Shown here: piece after piece, positions 52,706-61,547 of the stretch
How positions within the stretch are numbered: position 1 is the stretch's first letter
Layout of the letters: every line of letters begins with the position of its first letter
Assembly (NCBI GenBank): GCA_965279255.1
Contig: OZ257146.1
Location: 1,426,001 to 1,490,000 of the forward strand
Direction: 5' to 3'
Source of the DNA: CAMFLJ01 sp965279255
Lineage (GTDB): Bacteria > Actinomycetota > Acidimicrobiia > Acidimicrobiales > Acidimicrobilacustridaceae
DNA: 64,000 nt
Notes under the pieces: model-generated
Seen by the model: only the letters and a program-made list of their open reading frames with translations
Database searches by the model: none
Told to the model about the DNA's origin: nothing
Made by a program: the position numbers and the translations under genes

Positions 52706-53893
52706 TCAGGCGACGACGCCGGCGGCCCGGAGCTCGGCGGTGCGCTCGCCCAGGCCGATCTCGCCGAGGATCTCGTCGGTGTGCTCGCCGAGCAACGGAG
52801 AGGGGCCACCGAGGCGGGCGGGGGTGGCCTGGAAGCGGGCGGGGTGCCGGGGCTGGCGCAGCCGGCCCGCGACGGGATGGGACGACTCCTCGAACAGCCC
52901 GATCGCCTGGGCGTGGACGTCGTCGGGGAGGTCACGCTGCGACACGACGAGGCCGAAGGGCACCTTGCGCGCCTGCATCCGCTCGGAGGCCTCGGCCACG
53001 GTCATGGCGTTGGCGGCCACGTGGCACCGGTGCATGAACTGGCCGCTCAGCTCCGGGTGCTTGCGGCGCTCGCCGATGGTGGCGACGCGAGGATCGTCGT
53101 GGCCGTCGACGCCCAGGGCGTCGCACATCCCGTGGAAGTCGGCGTCACTGGTGGGAGTCGCGATCCCCCACCCGTCGAGGAACCGGAACGGCTTCGAGCC
53201 CTGCACGAAGCTCGACGACATCGAGCCGTCGCTGTCCATGAGCAGCTCGTTGCCGCCGCAGTCGGCCCACAGGAACGACACCACCGAGTCGGTCATCGAC
53301 AGCTCGATGTGCTGGCCGCCCTGGCCACGCTCACGGGCGAGCAGGGCCGCGGTGATCGCCTGGACGGCGTACATGGCGGTGATCTTGTCGGCGGCGGTCT
53401 GGCGGATGAAGACGGGCTCCCCCACCTCGGGGTCGGCCTGGTTGGTGGCCAACCCGGCGTAGGCCTGGATCACCGTGTCGTAGGCGCCGTGGTCGGCGTA
53501 GGGGCCCTCGGGCCCGAAGCCCGAGAGCGACAGGTAGACCAGGTCGTCGCGACCGGCCGAGAGGTCCTCCCACGCCAGGCCGGCGCGGGCCATCGCCCCG
53601 GGGCGGGAGTTCTGGATGAACACATCGCAGTCGGCCGCCAGGCGCCGCACGATGTCCTGGCCCTCCGGCGTGGAGATGTCGACGGCGATGCACCGCTTGC
53701 CCCGGTTGCACGCCTGGTAGAGCGCCGACACGCCGTTCACCGCCACCCCGACCCAGCGGGCGAGGTCACCGATGCCGGGCCGTTCGACCTTGACGACCTC
53801 GGCGCCCTGATCACCGAGGAGCACCGCGGCGTAGGGCCCGGTGAGCGCGATGGAGAGATCGAGGATGCGGATCCCCGCGAGTGGTCCTGGCAC
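52706..53893 (-). CDS. CaiB/BaiF-family CoA-transferase
   Basis: 395 residues from GTG 53893, with GGGGGA upstream; the open frame beyond it is not coding. Family III CoA-transferase features: IRILDLSIALTGPYAAVLLGDQGAEVVKVE at the N-terminus, NRGKRCIAVDI, YLSLSGFGPEGPY and an Asp in NQADPEVGEP corresponding to the catalytic region. It moves CoA between carboxylic acids and would activate a substrate acid. It is divergent from the SMP-30 gene and separated from the operon downstream by a TGGCTCA hairpin. Confidence 0.9.
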   Translation of the reverse strand: MPGPLAGIRILDLSIALTGPYAAVLLGDQGAEVVKVERPGIGDLARWVGVAVNGVSALYQACNRGKRCIAVDISTPEGQDIVRRLAADCDVFIQNSRPGAMARAGLAWEDLSAGRDDLVYLSLSGFGPEGPYADHGAYDTVIQAYAGLATNQADPEVGEPVFIRQTAADKITAMYAVQAITAALLARERGQGGQHIELSMTDSVVSFLWADCGGNELLMDSDGSMSSSFVQGSKPFRFLDGWGIATPTSDADFHGMCDALGVDGHDDPRVATIGERRKHPELSGQFMHRCHVAANAMTVAEASERMQARKVPFGLVVSQRDLPDDVHAQAIGLFEESSHPVAGRLRQPRHPARFQATPARLGGPSPLLGEHTDEILGEIGLGERTAELRAAGVVA

Positions 53894-54013
53894 TGCACAT
53901 CCCCCTGATCCGGCGACGGCCCACCGGCGGGCCGTCGACCGGCCGAGCTTGTCACGGATCCCCTGGCGGCCGACGGTCGTACCATCCGCCCTGCGAACAT
54001 CCGAGGGGGGACC

Positions 54014-54877
54014 ATGGACGCAACGACGATCTGCACCGACCTGCACCTGCCCGAGTGCCCGAGGTGGCGCGACGGCGCGTTGTGGTTCTCCGACATGTGG
54101 GGCGAGAAGGTGCACCGACTGGCGCCCGACGGCACCGACGAGGTGGTGCTCGAGCTCGACGACGACCCCGGCGGCCTCGGGTGGCTGCCCGACGGCGACC
54201 TCCTCGTCGTCGGCATGGAGCAGCGCAAGCTGTGGCGCTGGGACGGCCGCGAGCTCACGCTCCACGCCGACCTCGCCCCGTTCGCGGCGTGGCCGTGCAA
54301 CGACATGACCGTGGCCGCCGACGGCACCGCCTACGTCACCCAGTTCGGCTTCGACTCGTGGCACGGCACGACCGGTCGGCTCGCCTCGTCGATCATCGCG
54401 GTCACCCCCGACGGCGTCGCCTCCGTGGCCGCCGACGAGCTCATGTGCCCGAACGGCATCGCCTTCGACGCCGACGAGCACCTGGTGTTCGTGGCCGAGC
54501 CGGCGGCCATGCGCATCACCCGGTTCGCCCGCCAGGCCGACGGCACCCTCGGCGAGCGGGTCGAGTTCGCCCACCTACCGCAGGCCGAGGGCGCGCCCTA
54601 CGCACCTCCCGACGGGCTCTGCGTCGACGCCGAGGGCGGGGTCTGGGCCGCTGACCCGATCGGTGGCCAGGTCGTGCACCTCGACCGTGAGGGCACCGTG
54701 CTCGAGGTCATCGACCATCCCCAGCACGCGCTGGCCTGCACCCTCGGCGGCGACGACGGGCGCACCCTGTTCGTGTGCAGCGCGGCCGAGCACCACAAGC
54801 CCACCCGATCCGGCGTGGCGACCGGCCGCGTCGACGCCTACCGGGTCGACGTGCCCGGCAGCCGCCGCCTCCCCTGA
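54014..54877 (+). CDS. SMP-30/gluconolactonase-like hydrolase
   Basis: 287 residues from ATG 54014. A six-bladed beta-propeller with the metal ligands of the family in place: Glu in LHLPECPRW (about 14), Asn in CPNGIAFDADE and Asp in PPDGLCVDAEGGVW. Members hydrolyse lactones or organophosphate-like esters in a calcium-dependent way. Divergent from the CoA-transferase (120 bp between starts). Three tandem TGGCTCA hairpins begin 16 bp past its stop. Confidence 0.9.
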   Translation: MDATTICTDLHLPECPRWRDGALWFSDMWGEKVHRLAPDGTDEVVLELDDDPGGLGWLPDGDLLVVGMEQRKLWRWDGRELTLHADLAPFAAWPCNDMTVAADGTAYVTQFGFDSWHGTTGRLASSIIAVTPDGVASVAADELMCPNGIAFDADEHLVFVAEPAAMRITRFARQADGTLGERVEFAHLPQAEGAPYAPPDGLCVDAEGGVWAADPIGGQVVHLDREGTVLEVIDHPQHALACTLGGDDGRTLFVCSAAEHHKPTRSGVATGRVDAYRVDVPGSRRLP

Positions 54878-54892
54878 CCCAGACCCCCCCCC

Positions 54893-55064
54893 GAAAGCTG
54901 GCTCACCAGATACAGCGGGCCGAAGCAGGTGAGCCACCTTTGGGGGGACGGGCGAAAGCTGGCTCACCAGATACAGCGGGCCGAAGCAGGTGAGCCACCT
55001 TTGGGGGGACGGGCGAAAGCTGGCTCACCAGATACAGCGGGCCGAAGCAGGTGAGCCACCTTTC
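54893..55064. repeat. TGGCTCA-type intergenic inverted repeat, three tandem copies (class I loop, reversed)
   Basis: Three near-identical 61-bp units start at 54893, 54954 and 55015. Each has arms AAAGCTGGCTCACC / GGTGAGCCACCTTT (one mismatch) and the 20-base centre AGATACAGCGGGCCGAAGCA. That centre is the reverse complement, with few changes, of the centre at 13044-13152, so the element is in the opposite orientation. It fills the gap between the convergent stops at 54877 and 55082. Confidence 0.93.
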
Positions 55065-55081
55065 GGTGGGAGGGCGACGGG

Positions 55082-55507
55082 TCAGCCGAAGGTGATCTCG
55101 CGGCGGGCCATCAGCCATCCCTCGGGGGTGCGGCGAAGGGTGTCGTGGTAGTAGCCGACGAGCTGGATCCTCGGCGCCTCGTTGGTCTCCGCCACGTAGG
55201 TGAAGTACGACTGGGCGACGGCCTCGTCGGCACCGTTGAACTCGACGATCGTCGTGCTGATCATGTGCCGCGAGTTGCTGCCCGCGCCCACCCCGCCCGC
55301 AGCCCGGCGCTCGGTCGCGCCCGCGTGGATCGAGTCCCGGCCGGTGCGCGGTGCGCCCGGCATGAGCCACTCGGCGTCCTCGGTGAAGAGGGCGGCGTAC
55401 TCGTCGATGGTGCCCAGCCCGTCGGCGTACATCGCGATCCTCGAGATGGTGTTGCGCACCGCCCACTCGTCGGCGGCCTTCTCACCCGGTGTCCGCTGGT
55501 CGTCCAT
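55082..55507 (-). CDS. SnoaL-like (NTF2-fold) protein
   Basis: 141 residues from ATG 55507, with GAGGAGGGGACG upstream. The NTF2-like cone fold is suggested by AVRNTISRIAMYADGLGTIDEYAALFTEDAEWL, a mid-region HMISTTIVEFNG and a C-terminal YYHDTLRRTPEGWLMARREI. Relatives are small isomerases, dehydratases or accessory subunits in aromatic catabolism. No catalytic residue can be assigned. It shares a divergent region with the YbhN-type gene, which carries a 40-bp tandem repeat. Confidence 0.82.
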   Translation of the reverse strand: MDDQRTPGEKAADEWAVRNTISRIAMYADGLGTIDEYAALFTEDAEWLMPGAPRTGRDSIHAGATERRAAGGVGAGSNSRHMISTTIVEFNGADEAVAQSYFTYVAETNEAPRIQLVGYYHDTLRRTPEGWLMARREITFG

Positions 55508-55544
55508 GGTCGTCCCCTCCTCGTCGACAGGCGCCGTGATCCTG

Positions 55545-55624
55545 CCAGGTCCGCACCCACCGAACCGACGGGGGCCCGGTCGCACCAGGTCCGCACCCAC
55601 CGAACCGACGGGGGTCCGGTCGCA
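55545..55624. repeat. 40-bp tandem duplication in a divergent promoter region
   Basis: Two adjacent 40-bp units (55545-55584 and 55585-55624) differ at one base. Each contains CCGAACCGACGGGGG. They lie between the SnoaL-like start (55507, minus) and the membrane-protein start (55682, plus), where duplication would double any regulator site. Confidence 0.85.
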
Positions 55625-55681
55625 CGTGCCAGGATTCGGGCCGACCACGGGCGGACCGGCCCGACGTCGCCACCGCCACCC

Positions 55682-58093
55682 GTGACCGCCCACCTCCGCC
55701 TGACCGCCCGTCCCACCTGGGGAGCCCTGTTCGGGGTCGTCCCCGACCGAGGCATGCGCCGTCGCCCGAGCGAGGTGGCCCGGGTGCTGCTCGCGGTCAT
55801 CGCCGTCGCCCTCGGAGGATTCGCCGCCCGCAACCTGACGCGGATCGAGGTCGCCTTCCACGACGTGGTCACGGCCCTCCCGGACCCCTTCCTCGAGACC
55901 ATGCGGATCATCAACGGGGCGGGCGCGCTCCTCGCGGTCCTCGTCGTGCTGGCCGCCTCGATCGCGGCCCGCCGGATCCGCTTCATCGGTGGCGTCCTCG
56001 TGGCCGCCGGCCTGAGCGCCGCCCTGGTCGAGTGGATCCAGCCGATCGTCGACGCCCCCGCCGCGGTGGCGGCCTCGGCCACCATCGACGGCACCTTCCC
56101 CGACTACCCGAACCTGCGCCTCGGTGTGCTCGCCGCCGTCTTCTTCGTCGCCGCCCCCGAGCTGACCCGACCTGCCCGCCGGCTGCAGTGGGCCCTGCTG
56201 GTCGTGGTGTCGATCAGCGTCATCGGCGTGACCAACGGCTACCCGACCGGCGTGCTCGGCTCGCTCGCGCTCGGTTGGGGCGTGGCGGCGCTCGTGCACC
56301 TCGCCTTCGGCTCGCCCGACGGAGTCCCCGATCCGGACGCCGTCCGGGCCGATGCCGCCGAGCTGGGGCTCGAGCTGGGACCTCTCGTCCAGAGCTCCAC
56401 CCAGGTGTGGGGAGAGCAGGCCCTCGAGTCGAGCACCGCCGACGGCGACGTGAGGGTCGTGGTCATCGGCCGCGACGCCACCGACGCCCAGTTCATGGCG
56501 AAGTTCGTGCGCTTCGTCTGGTACAAGGACTCGGGGCCCTCGCTGGCGCTGAGCCGCACCCGCCAGATCGAGCACCGGGCCTACATCCTCCTGCTCGCGG
56601 AGCGGGCCGGCGTGGCCTCGCCCCGGGTCGTCGCTGCCGGCACCGCGGGCGGCGGCAAGGACGCCCTGCTGGTCATGGCCGAGGACCCCGGGCGCCCGCT
56701 CTCTAGTGTCGACGCCGGCGACCTCGACGACGGCGTGCTCGTGGCCGCCTGGGCCGCACTCGACGAGCTCCACGAGGCCGGCATCTCCCACGAGGGGCTG
56801 GTGCCCGACGGCCTGCGCCTCCTCGACGACGGACGCATCGCGTTCACCGACCTGGCCACGGCCGACGCCACCCCCGGGCCCGACGACCTGGTCGCCGACC
56901 GTGCGGCCATGCTCGTGATCCTGGCCGCGGCCACCGACGAGGAGAAGGCCATCGCCTCGGCGCGCACCGCCCTGGGCGACGAGGGCCTCACCGAGGTGCT
57001 GCCGCTGCTTCAGCCGGCGGCGCTGCCCCGGGCCCTCCAGAAGGCAGTCCCCGACGTGAAGCACCTCAGCGGGCGCCTCCGCGACGGCGTGGCCGAGGCT
57101 CTCGCCGTCGAGCCCCCGGCCCTCGTGCAGCTGCATCGCGTGTCGATCGGCAACATGCTCATGGCCGCCGGCACGATCTTCGGCGTCTACCTGCTGATCG
57201 GCCAGTTCAGCGAGATCGACTGGGGCACCACCTTCCAGGGTGCCGACCTCTGGTGGATCCCGGTCGTCGCGCTGTTCTCCCAGCTCCCCCAGATCGGCAA
57301 CTCGATCGCCATGCTCGGCTCGGTGAACCAGCGCCTGCCGTTGCGGCCGGTGGTCGGGGTGAACTTCGCCAACCAGTTCACCGGCTTCATCGGCGGCAGC
57401 GTCGCCAACGCCGCGCTCGCCATCCGGTTCTTCCAGCGCCAGGGCATGAGCGCGGCCATCGCCGTCAGCTCAGGCGTGCTCGTGTCGCTGGCGGCACTCG
57501 TCGTGCAGGCGATCCTCGTGGTCACCGGGCTGGTGCTCGTCGGGAACACCTTCACCTGGAACACCTCCGGCAGCGACGGCAGCAGCTCGTCGAGCAGCAG
57601 CAGCAACAACACCCAGACCTTCATCGCCGTGCTGTTGCTCATCGCCCTCGTCGTGGGCGTGGTCACCCTCGTCCCTCGCTTCCGCCGACGGATCACCTCC
57701 ACGGTGATGCCCCAGCTGCACTCGGCGCGCGACAACCTCAGCGCCGTGGTCCGCAGCCCGGGCAAGGCCGTCGAGCTGTTCGGCGGCAACGTCATCAGCC
57801 AGGTCTTCTTCGCCCTCACGCTCTGGGCGGCGCTCGAGTGCTACGGCGAGTCGCTCGGGCTGCTGCAGCTCATCCTCATCAACTCGTTCGCCTCGCTGCT
57901 CGGCGGCATCATGCCGGTGCCGGGCGGCATGGGGGTCATCGAGGCGGGTCTCATCGGCGGCTTCACCGCCGCCGGCATCCCCCAGGAGCAGGCCGTGGCC
58001 GCCACCTTCACGGCCCGCATGTTCACCGCGTACCTGCCGCCGATCTGGGGCTGGTTCGCCCTCAACTGGCTGCGGCGGGGCGAGTACGTCTGA
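55682..58093 (+). CDS. Large membrane protein: YbhN/LPG-synthase-TM (UPF0104) domain with kinase-like middle domain
   Basis: 803 residues from GTG 55682; ATG 55754 is an alternative. The N-terminal half has about five or six membrane helices (30-215). A soluble middle part (about 220-470) resembles degraded protein-kinase/aminoglycoside-kinase domains (YKDSGPSLALSRTRQIEHRA, then HEGLVPDGLRLLDDGRIAFT). The C-terminal eight-helix domain (about 485-795; NFANQFTGFIGGSVANAALA and GGIMPVPGGMGVIEAGLIGG) is the flippase-type domain related to MprF. No catalytic kinase Asp-Phe-Gly is seen. Possible lipid or lipid-linked sugar transport across the membrane. The gene stands alone. Confidence 0.85.
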   Translation: MTAHLRLTARPTWGALFGVVPDRGMRRRPSEVARVLLAVIAVALGGFAARNLTRIEVAFHDVVTALPDPFLETMRIINGAGALLAVLVVLAASIAARRIRFIGGVLVAAGLSAALVEWIQPIVDAPAAVAASATIDGTFPDYPNLRLGVLAAVFFVAAPELTRPARRLQWALLVVVSISVIGVTNGYPTGVLGSLALGWGVAALVHLAFGSPDGVPDPDAVRADAAELGLELGPLVQSSTQVWGEQALESSTADGDVRVVVIGRDATDAQFMAKFVRFVWYKDSGPSLALSRTRQIEHRAYILLLAERAGVASPRVVAAGTAGGGKDALLVMAEDPGRPLSSVDAGDLDDGVLVAAWAALDELHEAGISHEGLVPDGLRLLDDGRIAFTDLATADATPGPDDLVADRAAMLVILAAATDEEKAIASARTALGDEGLTEVLPLLQPAALPRALQKAVPDVKHLSGRLRDGVAEALAVEPPALVQLHRVSIGNMLMAAGTIFGVYLLIGQFSEIDWGTTFQGADLWWIPVVALFSQLPQIGNSIAMLGSVNQRLPLRPVVGVNFANQFTGFIGGSVANAALAIRFFQRQGMSAAIAVSSGVLVSLAALVVQAILVVTGLVLVGNTFTWNTSGSDGSSSSSSSSNNTQTFIAVLLLIALVVGVVTLVPRFRRRITSTVMPQLHSARDNLSAVVRSPGKAVELFGGNVISQVFFALTLWAALECYGESLGLLQLILINSFASLLGGIMPVPGGMGVIEAGLIGGFTAAGIPQEQAVAATFTARMFTAYLPPIWGWFALNWLRRGEYV

Positions 58094-58129
58094 CCGGTCG
58101 GGCCGAGCGGAGCGCCTCGCGGAGTCGTC

Positions 58130-58936
58130 TCACGACCCTGTGGTCGTGCCGTCCTCCCGCAGGCGCTCACGGAGGAGCGCCTCGATGCGGTCGAGGCGAT
58201 GGTGCACGGCCTCGGGCTCCACGACGGTGAGGGCCTCCTCGGCCACCGGAACCTCCGGAGCGGTCGGGCCGGCCCCGGCCCCGGCCCCGCCCTTGGCCGT
58301 TGCCAACGCCGCCCGACGCACGCTCGCCTGGTCCATGAAGGTGGAGGCGATCTGGGCGGTGATGACGGCCGCGGTCACGAGGCCGACGGCCATCAGGCCC
58401 ACTGCGGTGAGGCGTCCACCCAGGGTGACCGGGTAGTAGTCGCCGTAGCCGACCGTCGCCACGGTCACCGCCGCCCACCAGAGGGAGTCGCCGACGGTCA
58501 CGATGTTGGCGCCGGGGGCGTCGACCTCGAAGAAGTACACGAGGATCACGCCGTTGAGGATCAGCATCGCCGCCACGAACAGGAAGTGCCCGAGCGCCCC
58601 CTTCCGGAACATCGCGCTCAGGAGCCGGATGCTGAAGAGGATGCGGACGAACGGCACGACCACGGCCAACAGCGCGATGGGGTGCGAGAGCACGTAGCGC
58701 CGGGGTGCGGCCGAGAGCCGGGCCCGCACGGTGATGTCGATGCCGTACAGCAGCGAGAGCATCAGCCGACCGGCCACCCAGAACGTGAACCCGCTGGTGT
58801 CGGTCGCCCGGGTGAACGGCAGGATCGTCAGCCAGATCGTCATCAGCGCGACGAGGTCGAGCGGCGTCTGGGTGCGCCGCAGCCAGTCCTGCAGCGCGGG
58901 TGTGGTGAGGTGGTCGGGCTCCTTCGCTTTCTCCAT
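58130..58936 (-). CDS. Voltage-gated-type potassium channel
   Basis: 268 residues from ATG 58936. About five or six membrane segments (30-200), with the potassium selectivity filter TVATVGYGDYYP (about 180) between the last two helices. The fourth segment is Arg-containing (FVRILFSIRLLSAMFRKG), as in voltage sensors. The C-terminal 60 residues form a Glu/Arg-rich helix (HHRLDRIEALLRERL), probably a tetramer coiled coil. No RCK domain. Convergent with the YbhN-type gene (36 bp between stops). Confidence 0.9.
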   Translation of the reverse strand: MEKAKEPDHLTTPALQDWLRRTQTPLDLVALMTIWLTILPFTRATDTSGFTFWVAGRLMLSLLYGIDITVRARLSAAPRRYVLSHPIALLAVVVPFVRILFSIRLLSAMFRKGALGHFLFVAAMLILNGVILVYFFEVDAPGANIVTVGDSLWWAAVTVATVGYGDYYPVTLGGRLTAVGLMAVGLVTAAVITAQIASTFMDQASVRRAALATAKGGAGAGAGPTAPEVPVAEEALTVVEPEAVHHRLDRIEALLRERLREDGTTTGS

Positions 58937-59000
58937 CCCGGCCAGTCTCACAGAGCACCTGGGACCGCCGGTGGAACCCCCCGGACCGCCTGGGGCAGGG

Positions 59001-60626
59001 TCAGGCCCGTCCGACCGCCCGCGCGGCCTCCTCGCGCCAACGGCGCTGGTCGACCTTGCCGTTGGCGGCCCGTCCGATGGAGTCGACGAGCACCATGCGC
59101 CTCGGGATCTTGTAGTCGGCGAGGTGATCGCGCAGCGCGGCGGTGAGGTCGTCCTCGGAGGGGGTGGCGCCCGCCTCGGGCTCGACGACGGCGACGACCA
59201 TCTGGCCGAACCGCGGGTCGGGCACCCCGACGACGACCGCGTCGTGCACGTGGCCGTGGAGCTTGAGTGCCTCCTCGACCTCCTCGGGGAAGACCTTCTC
59301 GCCGCCGGTGTTGATGCAGCTCGACCCCCGCCCGAGCAGCTGGACCGAGCCGTCGGCGTGGACGAGGGCGTGGTCGCCGGGGGTGATCCAGCGGCGGCCA
59401 CCGATGACCCGGAAGGTCGTGGCCGTCTTCTCCGGGTCCTTGTAGTACCCGACGGGGCCACGGCCGGCGACGGCCACCAGGCCCTCCTCGCCGGAGCCCG
59501 GCTCGACCGGCGTGCCGTCGTCGCGGATGACCTGGGCGTCGGGGCCGAGCTTGAAGCCACCGGTCTTGGCCGCCTTCTTCGTCGACGAGATCGACCGGGC
59601 GACACCGACGGCCTCCGACGAGCCGAGGGTGTCGACGCAGAGCAGCTCGGGGATGTGGCGCAGGAGCCCCTCCTTGATGGGGAGCGACCACATCACGCCC
59701 GACGAGAGCATCACCCGCAGCGAGGAGAGGTCCCAGCGGCCAGGAGTGGCGTCGAGCTGGTCGAGCAGCGGCTTGGCGAAGGCGTCGCCGACGATCGAGA
59801 TCTCGGTGACCCGGTGATCGGCGATGGTGTCGAGGATGCCCGCAGCGTCGAACTTCACGCTCTCGGTGAGCACCACCGAGCCGCCGCCGTCGAGGGCGCT
59901 GAAGGCGGAGAACGCCGCGGTGCCGTGCATCAGCGGGGCGGCGGGCAGGACTCGGGTGCGGGCGGCGACGTCGGCATCGGAGAGCTGGGCGGCGACGTCG
60001 GCGAGGCCACCCTCCTCCGGGTACCGGATCTGAGAGGTGCGGTTGAGCACGGCGAAAAGGTCGTCCTGGCGCCACATCACGCCCTTGGGCTGACCGGTCG
60101 TGCCGCCGGTGTAGAGCAGGAAGAGGTCGTCGCCCGAGCGGCCCCCGGGACTGCGCACCGGGCCCTCGACGGTGGCGGCGGCGACCTGCTCGTAGGGCTC
60201 GGCCCAGTCGGGGCAGGGGCCGCTGCCGTCGTCGACCCACAGCCACAGACGGATGCCCGGGAGCTGTGCACGGGAGGCCTCGGCGTGGGCCACGAAGGCC
60301 CCGTGGAACACCACGGCCTCGACGTCGGCGTCGCGCCAGAGGTACACGAGCTCGGCGTCGATGTAGCGGTAGTTCGTGTTGACCGGGACGAGCGACGCCT
60401 TGAAGCAGGAGAAGAGCGACTCGAGGTACTCCGGGCCGTTGTGGAGGTACTGGGCGACCTTGGCCTGGTGCCCGAGGCCGGCGTCGAGCATGCGGCGCGC
60501 CAGCGCATCGGCCCGACGGTCGAACTCGGCCCAGGAGGTGACGCCGCCACCACGCAGGACGGCGGCCTGCTCGGGCTGGAGCCGGGAGATCTCCTCCCAC
60601 ACGTCGGCAAAGTTCCAGTCGGACAC
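59001..60626 (-). CDS. Acyl-CoA synthetase (AMP-forming), FadD-like
   Basis: 541 residues from GTG 60626, with AGAGGAG upstream. The adenylate-forming signature LLYTGGTTGQPKGVMW lies near 180, GSSEAVGV (A5) near 325, TPGDHALVHADGSVQLLGRGSS (A7/A8) near 425, and the catalytic C-terminal lysine in AANGKVDQRRW. Activates a carboxylic or fatty acid to its acyl-CoA. Divergent from the SDR at 60755. An AT-rich promoter-like site lies about 50 bp upstream. Confidence 0.93.
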   Translation of the reverse strand: MSDWNFADVWEEISRLQPEQAAVLRGGGVTSWAEFDRRADALARRMLDAGLGHQAKVAQYLHNGPEYLESLFSCFKASLVPVNTNYRYIDAELVYLWRDADVEAVVFHGAFVAHAEASRAQLPGIRLWLWVDDGSGPCPDWAEPYEQVAAATVEGPVRSPGGRSGDDLFLLYTGGTTGQPKGVMWRQDDLFAVLNRTSQIRYPEEGGLADVAAQLSDADVAARTRVLPAAPLMHGTAAFSAFSALDGGGSVVLTESVKFDAAGILDTIADHRVTEISIVGDAFAKPLLDQLDATPGRWDLSSLRVMLSSGVMWSLPIKEGLLRHIPELLCVDTLGSSEAVGVARSISSTKKAAKTGGFKLGPDAQVIRDDGTPVEPGSGEEGLVAVAGRGPVGYYKDPEKTATTFRVIGGRRWITPGDHALVHADGSVQLLGRGSSCINTGGEKVFPEEVEEALKLHGHVHDAVVVGVPDPRFGQMVVAVVEPEAGATPSEDDLTAALRDHLADYKIPRRMVLVDSIGRAANGKVDQRRWREEAARAVGRA

Positions 60627-60669
60627 TGCGCTCCTCTCGAGGGCCGCACCAGTTCCCACGACCGGCCCC

Positions 60670-60685
60670 GGATTGTATATCTCTG
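60670..60685 (-). promoter_or_regulatory. Candidate -10 region of the FadD-like gene
   Basis: AGATATACAATC on the minus strand, an isolated AT-rich island about 50 bp upstream of GTG 60626. It resembles TATAAT-type -10 elements. A -35 box is not clear. A similar island is present upstream of the operon at 18364. Confidence 0.4.
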
Positions 60686-60754
60686 CGGAAGCACCCCTCC
60701 CGTGCGTCGACGCCCGTGCTACAACCCTCGCCACGCGTCGAGCAGGGGGACCAG

Positions 60755-61528
60755 ATGGCAGAACCAGCGCAGGGACGGCTGGCGGGGAAGGTGGCGGTGA
60801 TCACCGGCGCCGCCCGGGGCCAGGGCGAGGCCGAGGCCCGGCTCTTCGTCGCCGAGGGCGCCCGGGTCGTGCTCACTGACGTGCTCGTCGACGAGGTCTC
60901 CGCGGTGGCCGCGTCGCTGGGCGACGCTGCTGTGGCCACCGCCCACGACGTCTCCGACGACGCGGCGTGGGCGGACGTGGTCGCGCTCGCCACCAGCCGC
61001 TTCGGCGGCGTCGACGTCCTCGTCAACAACGCGGCGATCCACCGCATCCGGCCCCTCCTCGAGGAGACCGCCCCGGACCTGCGCCGCATCATGGACGTCA
61101 ACCTCATCGGACCCGTGCTCGGCATCCAGGCGGTCGTGCCCGCCATGGAGGCCCGTGGCGGTGGGTCCGTCGTCAACATCTCGTCGCTCGCCGCCCACGG
61201 CGGCTTCTGGGGCCACAGCGCCTACGGCTCGACCAAGTGGGCCCTGCGCGGGGTGTCGCGCACCGCCGCCGTCGAGCTCGGCCCCCTCGGCATCCGGGTC
61301 AACTCCGTCTACCCCGGCATGGTCGACACCGCGATGCTGCCGACCGCGGGTGATCCCGGCACCGACGCCGCCCGCACCGCCCACCTGCCCCTCGGCCGGG
61401 TGGGCCAGCCCGCCGAGATCGCCGAGGCCGTGCTGTTCCTCGCGTCCGAGGCGTCGGCGTACATGACCGGCGCCGAGATCGTCATCGACGGCGGCTCCCT
61501 CGCCGGCCGGGTGCCGCCCGCCCGCTGA
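60755..61528 (+). CDS. Short-chain dehydrogenase/reductase
   Basis: 257 residues from ATG 60755, with AGCAGGGGGACC upstream. Motifs: TGAARGQGEAEA (cofactor), NNAAIHR, ISSLAAHGGFWGHSAYGSTK (catalytic Ser, Tyr, Lys) and IVIDGGSLAGR. Closely similar to the SDR at 47683, including its GQGEAEAR block. An NAD(P) alcohol dehydrogenase. Divergent from FadD; a TGGCTCA hairpin follows 20 bp after the stop. Confidence 0.94.
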   Translation: MAEPAQGRLAGKVAVITGAARGQGEAEARLFVAEGARVVLTDVLVDEVSAVAASLGDAAVATAHDVSDDAAWADVVALATSRFGGVDVLVNNAAIHRIRPLLEETAPDLRRIMDVNLIGPVLGIQAVVPAMEARGGGSVVNISSLAAHGGFWGHSAYGSTKWALRGVSRTAAVELGPLGIRVNSVYPGMVDTAMLPTAGDPGTDAARTAHLPLGRVGQPAEIAEAVLFLASEASAYMTGAEIVIDGGSLAGRVPPAR

Positions 61529-61547
61529 GCCGCCGTCCGCCCACCCG

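Noticed and set aside
54893..55064. Possible CRISPR array because of the 61-bp period
   Set aside because: A 61-bp period equals some repeat-plus-spacer lengths, but the whole unit, including the would-be spacer, is repeated. There are only two or three copies per locus and no cas genes.
54903..55070. Short shared peptide (VAHLLRPAVSGEP) encoded at several loci
   Set aside because: It is translation of the TGGCTCA repeat itself in chance open frames, with no start context.
55145..55681. N-terminal extension of the YbhN-type protein
   Set aside because: The extension is antisense to the SnoaL-like gene and runs through the 40-bp tandem repeat; GTG 55682 fits the first helix.
58131..58148. 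Hairpin CACGACC/GGTCGTG as a terminator
   Set aside because: It lies within the final codons of the potassium channel gene and is short.
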